Of a stretch of 64,000 nt of DNA, positions 31,086-39,320 are shown piece by piece. The stretch lies in NCBI RefSeq assembly GCF_009659535.1, contig NZ_VJZZ01000004.1, forward strand, positions 1-64,000, read 5' to 3'. Position 1 is the first letter of the stretch; each line of letters opens with the position of its first letter. A program made the position numbers and the translations under genes. Source of the stretch: Aggregicoccus sp. 17bor-14. Lineage in GTDB: Bacteria; Myxococcota; Myxococcia; Myxococcales; Myxococcaceae. The notes under the pieces were generated by a model. The model made no database searches and was not told the DNA's origin. It was given only the letters and a program-made list of their open reading frames with translations.

Positions 31086-34000
31086 TAGAGGAAGTCCTCC
31101 GGCTCCTCGGAGTCGGCCTTCTTGGCCTTGTCCGAGGCAGTCTTTGCGTCAGGGGTCTGGGTGCGCTCCGCCGCGGGCGTGCTGGCCTGCTTGGCGCGCA
31201 GTTGCTTGGTCAGGGCCTCGAGGTCCTCGCGCAGGTCCTGGCTCTCCGCCGCCTTCTGCGGGGCCTGCACGGTCGCGGCCGGCACGGGCTGGATGTCGCT
31301 GAGCAGCCCGCCGCCCTCCACCGCCACCGCGTGCTTCACGTTGAGCAGCGGCAGCTTGTCCTCGGGGACCTCGGGGAACTGCTCGGGCGCGTAGGTGGTG
31401 CGCAAGAGCTGCAGGCTCTTGGCGAAGCAGTCGTTGTACACGTCCAGCTCGTGGCCCTTGGCCACCGCGCTCTTGAGCGCCTCGGTGGCCTGGTCCTTGA
31501 GCGGCTGCGCCTCGGTGGTGAACTGCTCCTTGAGCGCGTCGCGCATGGCCTCGTCGGTGCCCGGGGGCATGGGCGCGTTGATCACCTTGTCCGCGAAGTT
31601 GTCGTACGCGAGGCCGAGGCGGTGCAGGGCGCAGATGCCGGAGTCGGCGGCGCCCAGCTGCACGGTCTCCACGTAGAGCCGCTGCACCACGTCCAGCGCC
31701 TTCTTCTTCTCCTTGATGCTGGCCTTGAAGGCCTCGGGCGAGGCCGGGCGGCCCCAGGACAGGCGCAGGCGGGCGAACTGGGCGTAGTCCGGCTCGATGC
31801 GCAGCATGTGCGCGCGGGCCACGGCCGCGAGCGCCGGCTTGTCCAGCTCCTTGCGGATGCGGCGCGGCAGCTTCTCGAAGTAGTCGTAGACGCGGTTGTA
31901 GATGCGGTTCGCCTCGCGCGGGCGGCGCAGCTTCTGCTCGTAGATGGCCGCGATGCGGCCCTCCGCCTCGAGCACCTTGCTGGGCGAGCGCATGTACTCG
32001 CGCTCGTAGTCCTCGAGCTGCTTGAGCGCGCGGCCGTAGGCGCCGCTCTTCTCATAGAGGTCCGCGATGGAGAGGAACACGCTCTCCGCGTCCTTGCTCT
32101 TGGGCCACAGCTCGAGGAAGTGCTCGCGGTCCTTCAGCGCCGCCTTGTACTGGCCGAGCCCGTCACGGTAGGTGGCCGCGTTGAACAGGGCCACCTGCGC
32201 CTTGGGCTCCTCCCACACCTGCACGGGATCCTTCTTCTCGGGCTCGGCCGCGGCGGCCGCTTGGGCCTTCGCCTTCTTGCGGCTCGCCTGCGCGCGGGCG
32301 CGGGCGTGCGCGGCCTTGCTCGCGCCGCCGCCGCTCTTCATACCGCCCTTCGCGTCAATGCTGCGCTCGTAGCCGCGCACGTACAGCTCGTAGGCCTCGG
32401 CCGCCTCGCTGAAGTCGCCGATCGCCTCGAGCGCCTCCGCGTTCGCGTAGATGCAGGCGGGGATGAAGCTGGAGCGCGGGTAGCTCTGGATGATGCGCTG
32501 GCGGGTCTGGATGGAGCGGTCCACCATCTTCGCTTTGAAGAAGTCGACGGACGCGTTGTAGAGCGCCTTGTCGGCGATCTCGGACTTCGGGAACTCCGCC
32601 ACGAAGGTCAGGTAGGCGTCGCCCGCGCGAGCGAACTCGCCCTTGGCCTCGAGCTGGTTCACCAGCTTGAAGCTGGACTGCTCGATGAGGCGCGCGAGCT
32701 GGTCACGGAAGGGGCCGCTGGCGAGCTTGTCGTTGTTGTAGAAGCGGCGCGCCCACTCGTTCACCTTCGCGTAGTCCTGCAGCAGGTTGTACGAGTCCAG
32801 GATGAGGTTGGCGGCGATCTCGGCGGCGCGCTCCCCGTTCTCGAACTTGTACTCGGGGTAGTTGAGCGCGATCTCGCTGAAGCGCAGCACCGCCTCGTCG
32901 AAGTGGTTGTAGCGGTAGTAGATGTTCGCGGCCTTGAACTCGATCTCCACCCGCTTGTCGCCCTTGGGCACGTAGCGGATGTAGCGCTCGCAGGCATCCA
33001 GCAGCGCCTGCTTCGGCCCGGGGATGGCCACCTTCTTCTGGATGTCCGAGCCGGTCTCGGTCTTGAGCTGGCCGCTCTCCTCGAGCTTCTTCACCACCTC
33101 GTCGTAGGCGAGCACCGCGTTGTAGGCGGCGTTGGTCAGCCACTTGCCGGCCTTCTGCGGCGCGGGCTTGCCCTTCGGGTCCTTCGCCTCGAGCTTCTTC
33201 GCGTCCTGCAGCACGACGAGCGTGTAGTTCTCCGCGGCCTTCTCGAACTGCTGCAGGTTGTCGTTGAGCAGCTCGGCCCAGAAGAAGCGCAGGTCGTAGG
33301 CCTTGGGGTTCTCCGGGAACAGCGTGAGGTAGTCCCCGTAGATCATGTCCGCGTACTTGAAGGTCTCCTCGTCGCGGGTCTTCTTGCCCTCGTTGTGCCA
33401 GGTGACGGCGAGGTTGGAGAGCGTGCGCTCGGAGAGCTCGCGCGCGTCCGCCAGCGCCTGCTTGTCCTTGTCGCTCTTGATGACGCCGGAGCTCTCGACG
33501 TCGTTCATGATCTTCACGAGCCGGCGCACCTGGCCCACGGTGCGCTCCTTGTTGCCCATGCGCAGCACGCAGTCGACGATCTTGCCCTGGAAGCCGGGGG
33601 CCTCGGGGGACAGCGGCTTCTCCTTGATCAGCGTGTTGAAGGTGAGCGCCGCCTCGCGGTCCTTGCCGTCCTCGTAGTACAGGTTCGCCAGCTGCTTGAG
33701 CATGGTGAACCGGTCCTCGGGCGTGCTCGCCACCTTGCCGAACTCGTCGCGCGCGGCCTTCGCGTCACCCTCGCGTGCGTAGCTGCGCACGAAGTCGCCG
33801 CGCGCCTCGCGCACCAGCGTGCCCTTGCCGCTCTTGCCGCCGTCCTTCTCCACGGCCTGCGCGCCGGCGAGCTCGCCGTAGAGCACCACCGTCTTGAACT
33901 TGTCCTTGGCGTTCGCGTAGTCGGCCAGGTTGAAGTAGCACCAGCCCTGCTTGTAGAGCGCGAAGGCGTAGACCTGGTTCTCCGGGTACTCGGCCGCCTT

Positions 34001-34729
34001 CTTGTAGCTGGCGAGCGCCTTCTCCAGCTCCTCGCGCTTCCCCTTCGAGTTGTTGAAGTAGTACTCGCCGAAGGCCAGGTGCGCGTCCGGCACGTACTTG
34101 CTCTTGGGGAACTTCTCGATGAGCCGCTTGTAGGCGACGAGCGCCTTGCGATCCTCACCGTTCTCCATGAGGTACTGGCCGAGGAAGAAGAGCACCTCGT
34201 CCGTGCGCTCGAACTTCGGGTACTCCTGCACGATCTTCGTGTACTGCTCGACCGCGAGCTTGCCGTAGCTCTTGCTCTGCGCGAGCAGCTCCGCCTTGTC
34301 CGCCTTCGCGCGGCTCTGGCCCGCGGCGTCGTTGCGGTTCATCGCGGCGATGAGGTCGTCGTCCTTGCGGTTCGCCTCGATGAAGAAGAACTTGGCCTCC
34401 TCCCAGTAGAGCTCGCCCAGGCGGAAGTGCAGGCTGGGGGCCTCCTTCTGGTCCGCGGAGAGCGAGATGATCTTCTTCAGGCTCTCGATCTGCTCGCGGC
34501 GCTTGCTCGCGACCTGCAGCTCCACGCCGAGGCGGAACTGGTCGTACTGCAGCGGGACGGCCTTGTCCGCCGCCGCCTTGGTGCGGCTGATGTCACCGGC
34601 GAGCGACTTGTCGACGGACGTCGCCGCCTTCTTGCCGAGGTCGGCATCGCGCGGGGCCTTCTTGTCCTGCGCCACGGACACCGTGGCGAGGAGCACGAGG
34701 CTGAGGAAGAGCGAACGGCGCATGGTCAT
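31085..34729 (-). CDS. gltD: Gliding motility TPR protein GltD (AgmU-like)
   Basis: 1,214 residues. A signal peptide (about 1-20, SLVLLATVSVAQ) is followed by a long chain of TPR-type repeats (LHFRLGELYWEEAKFFFIEA, LADYANAKDKFKTVV and others), a Lys/Ala-rich patch around 790-830, and a coiled Lys-rich C-terminus ending EPEDFL. In M. xanthus AgmU/GltD is a large periplasmic multi-TPR protein of the gliding complex. It is the first gene of the cluster and overlaps gltE by one nucleotide. ATG codons at 34729 and 34723 are both possible starts. No clear promoter can be picked out in the 270 bp before it. Confidence 0.92.
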   Translation of the reverse strand: MTMRRSLFLSLVLLATVSVAQDKKAPRDADLGKKAATSVDKSLAGDISRTKAAADKAVPLQYDQFRLGVELQVASKRREQIESLKKIISLSADQKEAPSLHFRLGELYWEEAKFFFIEANRKDDDLIAAMNRNDAAGQSRAKADKAELLAQSKSYGKLAVEQYTKIVQEYPKFERTDEVLFFLGQYLMENGEDRKALVAYKRLIEKFPKSKYVPDAHLAFGEYYFNNSKGKREELEKALASYKKAAEYPENQVYAFALYKQGWCYFNLADYANAKDKFKTVVLYGELAGAQAVEKDGGKSGKGTLVREARGDFVRSYAREGDAKAARDEFGKVASTPEDRFTMLKQLANLYYEDGKDREAALTFNTLIKEKPLSPEAPGFQGKIVDCVLRMGNKERTVGQVRRLVKIMNDVESSGVIKSDKDKQALADARELSERTLSNLAVTWHNEGKKTRDEETFKYADMIYGDYLTLFPENPKAYDLRFFWAELLNDNLQQFEKAAENYTLVVLQDAKKLEAKDPKGKPAPQKAGKWLTNAAYNAVLAYDEVVKKLEESGQLKTETGSDIQKKVAIPGPKQALLDACERYIRYVPKGDKRVEIEFKAANIYYRYNHFDEAVLRFSEIALNYPEYKFENGERAAEIAANLILDSYNLLQDYAKVNEWARRFYNNDKLASGPFRDQLARLIEQSSFKLVNQLEAKGEFARAGDAYLTFVAEFPKSEIADKALYNASVDFFKAKMVDRSIQTRQRIIQSYPRSSFIPACIYANAEALEAIGDFSEAAEAYELYVRGYERSIDAKGGMKSGGGASKAAHARARAQASRKKAKAQAAAAAEPEKKDPVQVWEEPKAQVALFNAATYRDGLGQYKAALKDREHFLELWPKSKDAESVFLSIADLYEKSGAYGRALKQLEDYEREYMRSPSKVLEAEGRIAAIYEQKLRRPREANRIYNRVYDYFEKLPRRIRKELDKPALAAVARAHMLRIEPDYAQFARLRLSWGRPASPEAFKASIKEKKKALDVVQRLYVETVQLGAADSGICALHRLGLAYDNFADKVINAPMPPGTDEAMRDALKEQFTTEAQPLKDQATEALKSAVAKGHELDVYNDCFAKSLQLLRTTYAPEQFPEVPEDKLPLLNVKHAVAVEGGGLLSDIQPVPAATVQAPQKAAESQDLREDLEALTKQLRAKQASTPAAERTQTPDAKTASDKAKKADSEEPEDFL

Positions 34730-34999
34730 CCTATCGCTTGAGCCGAGGGCCGCTCGCCCACTTCCCTACATGGCAAGTGGCCGGGACTGCTCGGGAATTT
34801 CAGGAGAAAAGCCGGCGCATGATGCGTAATGGCCAGGAGGCGGTCAACTAACCGAGGGTGCCAGCTTGCTCGGCGAGGAAGGCATCACCAACTCTTTTCA
34901 GGGGTGCTGTGGAATGTCCGTCCGGGCTGGTAGAGAACGGCCGTCGCTCGTCTCCTTGCCTGCTCAGCTCCGGCCCTACATCCACCGCCCGTTCCCCTC

Positions 35000-35662
35000 A
35001 TGAGCCTCCTTCCCGAAGGCGCCAGCTTCGAAGAGCTGGTGCAGGACTACTTCCTCGCCGTGCGTGGTGCGGGGCTGATGCTCAGCGCGCTCGACGCGCA
35101 GCTCCTGGTCAGCTGGGCCGAGGCGAAGGTGCCCTTCGAGGTGGTCGCGCGCGGCATCGCGCGCTCGGCGGAGAAGGCCCAGTTCGACGCGCGCCCCGGA
35201 GAGCCGCTGCTGCGCTCGCTTCGCGCGTGCCGGCGGCAGGTGGACGCGGAGATCCGCCGCTACCTGCAGCGCGCGGCCGGAGGCACGGGGACCGAGGAGC
35301 CCGAGAGCGGCGCGGGCAAGCGCAAGGCGAAGACGTGGGAGGAGACGCGGCACCTGCGGCTGCGCGCCACGCTCGCGCAGCTCGCGGTGGAGGCCCCGGC
35401 GCTCACCGAGCGCGTGGCGCTCTTGCTCGAGCGGGTGCTGGTGCAGGTGCCCGAGGAGCCCTCGCAGGCGGACCGGCAGGAGGCGCTCGCCTTCGCGCTG
35501 CTGCTGCGCGCGATGCCCTGGAGAAACCGCCGCGCGCTGTGGCGCGAGGCGCAGGGAGACCCCACGAGCCAGGCGGGCCTGAGCGCGCGCTCGCGCCGGC
35601 TCTCGCGCCGCTTCCGGCTGATCGCGCTGGTGCGCCGCCGCCTGGGGCTGACCGAGCTCTGA
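35000..35662 (+). CDS. Helical protein of unknown function, partner of DnaC-like ATPase
   Basis: 220 residues, mostly charged helices. The N-terminal 90 residues (FEELVQDYFLAVRGAGLML, then LVSWAEAKVPFEVVARGIAR) look like a small helical domain of the DnaD/replication-factor kind, but I cannot assign a family. An acidic/basic linker and an Arg-rich C-terminus (SARSRRLSRRFRLIALVRRR) follow. No signal peptide. It lies 52 bp upstream of a DnaC-like ATPase on the same strand. That pairing is reminiscent of helicase-loader units, so a role with that ATPase is likely. No ribosome-binding site is seen before the ATG. Confidence 0.75.
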   Translation: MSLLPEGASFEELVQDYFLAVRGAGLMLSALDAQLLVSWAEAKVPFEVVARGIARSAEKAQFDARPGEPLLRSLRACRRQVDAEIRRYLQRAAGGTGTEEPESGAGKRKAKTWEETRHLRLRATLAQLAVEAPALTERVALLLERVLVQVPEEPSQADRQEALAFALLLRAMPWRNRRALWREAQGDPTSQAGLSARSRRLSRRFRLIALVRRRLGLTEL

Positions 35663-35714
35663 CAGTCCCCTCCTCCTCCGGGAGGGGCGGGTGCGCCCGC
35701 GGGGAGCCTCTGCT

Positions 35715-36665
35715 ATGGAGTCCGTGCACATGCAGAACACGCGAAGCACAGAGGGCTGCGCCCGGTGCGCAGGCAGGAAGTACGTCATCGAGCGGCGGGA
35801 CATGCGGGCGCTGGCGCGCGCCTGCGAGTGCTCGGAGCGCTGCGACGCGTGCAACGGCACCGGCAGCGTGTACGCGGTGCGCGAGGAGACCTTCAGCTCG
35901 AAGGTGGGCCCGAAGAAGTACGAGGTGCTGGTGCCCTGCAGCTGCGCGCTCCTGCGCCGGCGCATCGCGCGCTTCAACCAGGTGGAGCTTCCCGGCGTCC
36001 TCGCGCACGCGGCCTTCGAGAACTACCGCGCCTCGAGCGCGCCCGCGGAGCTGGCCAAGCACGTGGCGATGGACTTCGCGCACCACTACAAGCGCGACGG
36101 CGACAACAAGGGCTTCATCCTCAGCGGCCCGGTGGGCACGGGCAAGACGCACCTGCTCGCCGCGACGCTCGCGCACCTCGTGCTCGAGGGCGGCGCCGAG
36201 GCGCAGTACGTGGAGATCTCGTTCCTCTACGCGACCATCCGCAAGGGCTTCAAGGACGGCAAGAGCGGCGGCGAGATCATCGGCCCCCTCTCCGAGGTCG
36301 AGGTGCTCGCCATCGACGAGCTGGGCAAGGGGCGCGGCAGCCAGTTCGAGCTGGACACGCTCGATGAGCTCATCTCGCGCCGCTACAACGCGAAGCGCAC
36401 CACCCTCTTCGCGACCAACTACGCGCTCGCGCCGGAGAAGCGCAGCGTGCGCACGGCCGCGGGCTATCAGTCCAGTGAAGGGCTCAAGCAGGCGGCCGCC
36501 GAGCCCGAGCTCCTGCTGCGCGATCGGGTGGGCGAGCGCATCTACAGCCGCCTGTGCGAGATGTGCACCTTCGTGGAGCTGCCGAAGGAGACGCCGGATC
36601 AGCGCCGCACGAAGCAGGAGCTGGATCCGCGCCTCAAGGCGCTCAGCGCGCTGACGAAGCGCTAG
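35715..36665 (+). CDS. DnaC/IstB-like AAA+ ATPase with N-terminal Cys motifs
   Basis: 316 residues from the ATG at 35715 (GGGAG 8 nt upstream; a second ATG at 35730 is possible). The N-terminus has zinc-binding-type cysteines (C15/C18, C37/C39, C43/C46 and C75/C77), with CDACNGTG resembling DnaJ zinc repeats. The AAA+ part has Walker A GPVGTGKTHL (about 138-147) and Walker B VEVLAIDELGKG. The family loads helicases or remodels nucleoprotein. No transposase or terminal repeat is nearby, so this is a cellular DnaC-like protein and not an IS remnant. A hairpin follows the gene. Confidence 0.88.
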   Translation: MESVHMQNTRSTEGCARCAGRKYVIERRDMRALARACECSERCDACNGTGSVYAVREETFSSKVGPKKYEVLVPCSCALLRRRIARFNQVELPGVLAHAAFENYRASSAPAELAKHVAMDFAHHYKRDGDNKGFILSGPVGTGKTHLLAATLAHLVLEGGAEAQYVEISFLYATIRKGFKDGKSGGEIIGPLSEVEVLAIDELGKGRGSQFELDTLDELISRRYNAKRTTLFATNYALAPEKRSVRTAAGYQSSEGLKQAAAEPELLLRDRVGERIYSRLCEMCTFVELPKETPDQRRTKQELDPRLKALSALTKR

Positions 36666-36685
36666 CCGTCCGCTCCGGTCCCCGA

Positions 36686-36724
36686 GGCCCTGGCTTCACC
36701 CCCGCTGTGGGTGAATCCGGGGCC
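36686..36724 (+). terminator. Hairpin after the DnaC-like gene
   Basis: GGCTTCACCC pairs with GGGTGAATCC, with outer GGCC/GGCC bases, 20 nt past the stop. It lacks a T tract, so it is a probable but not certain terminator. Confidence 0.5.
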
Positions 36725-36851
36725 TTGCTGCGTTCGGAGGCCTACATCGTACTCGCCGCCCTGCCCTGCAGGCCGGCAGGGGAGCGCGGGCGAATGAGGC
36801 ACGTGCGGGACGCGTTCAGGCGGGCGCTCAAACACGAAAGGGTGTCCACGC

Positions 36852-38417
36852 ATGACGAAGTTGCACAGCCTCCTGCTCACGTGCTCGCTCGCTCTGGGAG
36901 TAGCCGCCTGTGATCAGCAGGGCACCGGCACCGTGACCGAGGACCCCACGGGCCTGTCGCCCTCCCCTTCGCAGCCCGGCACCGTGACGCCCGGCACCGG
37001 CGCGGGCGTCCAGCCCACGACGCCCGGTCAGGAGCCCAGCTACACGCGCGAGTGGTACGTGAGCCCCTCGGGCAACGACGCCTCCGCGGGCAGCAAGGCC
37101 GCGCCCTTCCGCACCATCGGCAAGGCGATCACCGTGGCGGGTCCCGGTGAGGTCGTGCGCGTGCAGTCCGGCACCTACGCGGAGCGCCTGCGCATCGGCA
37201 CGAACGCGAAGGCCGGCACCGCGAGCGCGAAGATCACCCTCAAGGGCGAGGGCAGCCCCACGATCGTCCCCGTCTCCGGCGGCTGGTACATGCTGCAGGT
37301 GCAGCGGCCCCATTGGGTCATCGACGGCTTCGAGTTCGACGTGAAGGGCCAGGCGCAGGCCGCCGTCACATTCTCCGGCACCACGCAGGGCTCGGTGCTG
37401 CGCAACAGCGAGCTGCACCACGGTGCCTTCGGCAGCGGCGTGAACACCGCTGACGACGCGGTGGGCGTGACCATCGAGAACAACCACATCCACGACTTCT
37501 CGCGCGGCTCGGACGACAGCCACGGCATCGTCATCACGCCCACGAGCAAGGACATCACCGTCCGCAACAACGACATCCACCGCAACTCGGGTGACTCGGT
37601 GCAGTGCCTCGGGCCCGAGGGCTTCAGCACCCTGCCCCCGGCCGAGAACGTGCTCATCGAGGGCAACCACCTCTACTCGAACGACGAGAACGCCGTGGAC
37701 ATCAAGTCCTGCTTCGGCGTGACGGTGCGCCGCAACCGCATGCACGGCTTCCGGACGTCGGCCTCGGCGCGCGGTGAGGCGATCGTCGTGCACCTGAGCG
37801 CGCGCGACGTGGTCATCGAGGACAACGACATCTCGGACGCCGCGCTCGGCATCGCGGTGGGCGGCAACAAGGGCAACTACGGCCAGGTGAGCAACGTCTC
37901 CATCCGCCGCAACCGCATCCGCGACACCGTCATCCCCGAGGGCACCGGCATCCGCATCGAGGGCAGCCAGAACGTGCGCGTGCTCAACAACACCATCACC
38001 AACACCGAGGGCTTCGCCTTCAGCGTGGGCCACGGCACCAACGGCGCGTCCAACGACACGGTGGTGAAGAACAACATCTTCGCCTCCCGCGCCGCGGTGA
38101 ACCTGGGCAGCCTCACCCCGGGCCTCGCCATGGACTACAACCTGTACCTCAACGGCGCGAGCTTCACCGAGGGCTCCATGTTCGCCCCGTCCTCCTCGTG
38201 GACCGGCGACCCGCTGAGCGCCTGGCGCGCCACCGGCAACGACGCGCACTCGGTGCAGACGGCAAACGCGCTCGCGAGCGGCTCCGCGCTCATGCCCGGC
38301 AGCGACGCGGTGGACCGCGGCGTGGACCTGGGCCTGCCCTACTGCGGCAAGGCGCCGGACCTCGGCGCGGTGGAGTCCGGCTGCACCGCGGGCGCCTCCG
38401 CCAGCGTCACGGAGTAG
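36852..38417 (+). CDS. Parallel beta-helix lipoprotein
   Basis: 521 residues. The lipoprotein signal peptide ends VAAC with lipidation at Cys20, then a Thr/Pro/Gly-rich linker (about 24-64). A DUF1565-like opening (WYVSPSGNDASAGSKAAPFR) leads into right-handed parallel beta-helix repeats (IENNHIHDFSRGS, VRNNDIHRNSGD, IRRNRIRDTV, NNTITNT). The fold is that of pectate-lyase-like and alginate-epimerase-like proteins that bind or cleave polysaccharides. No catalytic set is obvious. It precedes acyltransferase and glycosyltransferase genes on the same strand, which supports a surface-polysaccharide role. It ends 200 bp before the next gene with a hairpin between, so it may be a separate transcript. 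Confidence 0.85.
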   Translation: MTKLHSLLLTCSLALGVAACDQQGTGTVTEDPTGLSPSPSQPGTVTPGTGAGVQPTTPGQEPSYTREWYVSPSGNDASAGSKAAPFRTIGKAITVAGPGEVVRVQSGTYAERLRIGTNAKAGTASAKITLKGEGSPTIVPVSGGWYMLQVQRPHWVIDGFEFDVKGQAQAAVTFSGTTQGSVLRNSELHHGAFGSGVNTADDAVGVTIENNHIHDFSRGSDDSHGIVITPTSKDITVRNNDIHRNSGDSVQCLGPEGFSTLPPAENVLIEGNHLYSNDENAVDIKSCFGVTVRRNRMHGFRTSASARGEAIVVHLSARDVVIEDNDISDAALGIAVGGNKGNYGQVSNVSIRRNRIRDTVIPEGTGIRIEGSQNVRVLNNTITNTEGFAFSVGHGTNGASNDTVVKNNIFASRAAVNLGSLTPGLAMDYNLYLNGASFTEGSMFAPSSSWTGDPLSAWRATGNDAHSVQTANALASGSALMPGSDAVDRGVDLGLPYCGKAPDLGAVESGCTAGASASVTE

Positions 38418-38429
38418 TCAGTTGCCTGG

Positions 38430-38455
38430 ACGCCGGTGCGCCCTCGCACCGGCGT
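38430..38455 (+). terminator. Perfect 11-bp hairpin after the beta-helix gene
   Basis: ACGCCGGTGCG and CGCACCGGCGT pair perfectly around a CCCT loop, 13 nt past the stop codon. No T tract follows. Confidence 0.6.
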
Positions 38456-38617
38456 ACAAGGCGGCGCATTCGCCCGTCCTTCCAGGGTCTTGCCCACGGT
38501 GTGCACGCGCCGGGCAGATCCTGGGAGCCCCGCTTCTCCCGCCAGGCCTTGCCGCTCCCCAGGCGCGTCCCTACGTTGCCCCGCCTCGCAAGGAGGCGCT
38601 GCCAGGGAGGGAGTGAC

Positions 38618-39280
38618 ATGGACGTGTTGGGGCTGCAGCGGGTGGGGCGCAAGGCGAAGCAGCTGGGTATCCCGGTGGTGCCCAGCCTCGTGCGGCAGAT
38701 GATGCGGCTGCTGTACCAGGCCTACCTGCCCTACACGACCGAGGTCGGCGAGGGCACCAAGTTCGGCTACAACGGCGTGGGCAACTTCATCCACCCGCAG
38801 GCGAGGATCGGCCGCCACTGCCTCTTCTCCATGTTCGTCATCGTGGGCGGCCGCGAGGGGATGCAGGGCGGCGCCACCATCGGTGACTACGTGCGCATCG
38901 GCGCGGGCGCGAAGATCCTGGGGCCCGTGAAGATCGGCGACTTCGCGGTCATCGGCGCGAACGCGGTGGTGACCAAGGACGTGCCGGCCGGCGCCATCGT
39001 GGGCGGCGTGCCCGCGAAGGTCATCCGCCTCATGAACGACCCGGCCACCGAGTACGAGCAGGCCACCGGCCGCGCCGTGCCGCCCGAGGACCGCGCCAAC
39101 GCGCCGCAGCCCCTCTCTTCCGCGCCGCAGCTGCTCAAGGCCGCCGCGCTCGAGCTGAAGCCCGAGCTGAGCGCCCACGGCAACGCCGTGGCGCAGGGTG
39201 CGCCCGAGCTGTTCCCGCAGTTCGAGGTTCCCGCGGCCGGCGCGCGCAAGCCCGGCGACGAGGACGAGATCTACGCCTGA
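38618..39280 (+). CDS. Hexapeptide-repeat acyltransferase (serine acetyltransferase-like)
   Basis: 220 residues from the ATG at 38618 after a strong AGGGAGGGAG site. Left-handed beta-helix repeats (IGDYVRIGAGAKILGPVKIG, DFAVIGANAVVTKDVPAG, IVGGVPAKVI) are those of O-acetyltransferases of the serine acetyltransferase/CysE-like type. The N-terminal helical segment (LQRVGRKAKQLGIPVVPSLV) is unusual and recurs in the next gene. The likely substrate is a sugar, given the neighbouring glycosyltransferase; cysteine synthesis is unlikely from context. The C-terminus is a 60-residue Ala/Pro-rich tail. Confidence 0.87.
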   Translation: MDVLGLQRVGRKAKQLGIPVVPSLVRQMMRLLYQAYLPYTTEVGEGTKFGYNGVGNFIHPQARIGRHCLFSMFVIVGGREGMQGGATIGDYVRIGAGAKILGPVKIGDFAVIGANAVVTKDVPAGAIVGGVPAKVIRLMNDPATEYEQATGRAVPPEDRANAPQPLSSAPQLLKAAALELKPELSAHGNAVAQGAPELFPQFEVPAAGARKPGDEDEIYA

Positions 39281-39320
39281 CGTTGGAGCGCGCCCTCCGC
39301 GCGCCCGGAAGGAGCCCGTG

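Noticed and set aside
34730-34999. Sigma-54 or sigma-70 promoter for gltD
   Set aside because: Several partial hexamers and a GG/GC-like pair can be seen, but none with acceptable spacing on the minus strand. A CCACTT/AAGTGG hairpin near 34757-34780 was noted without a function.
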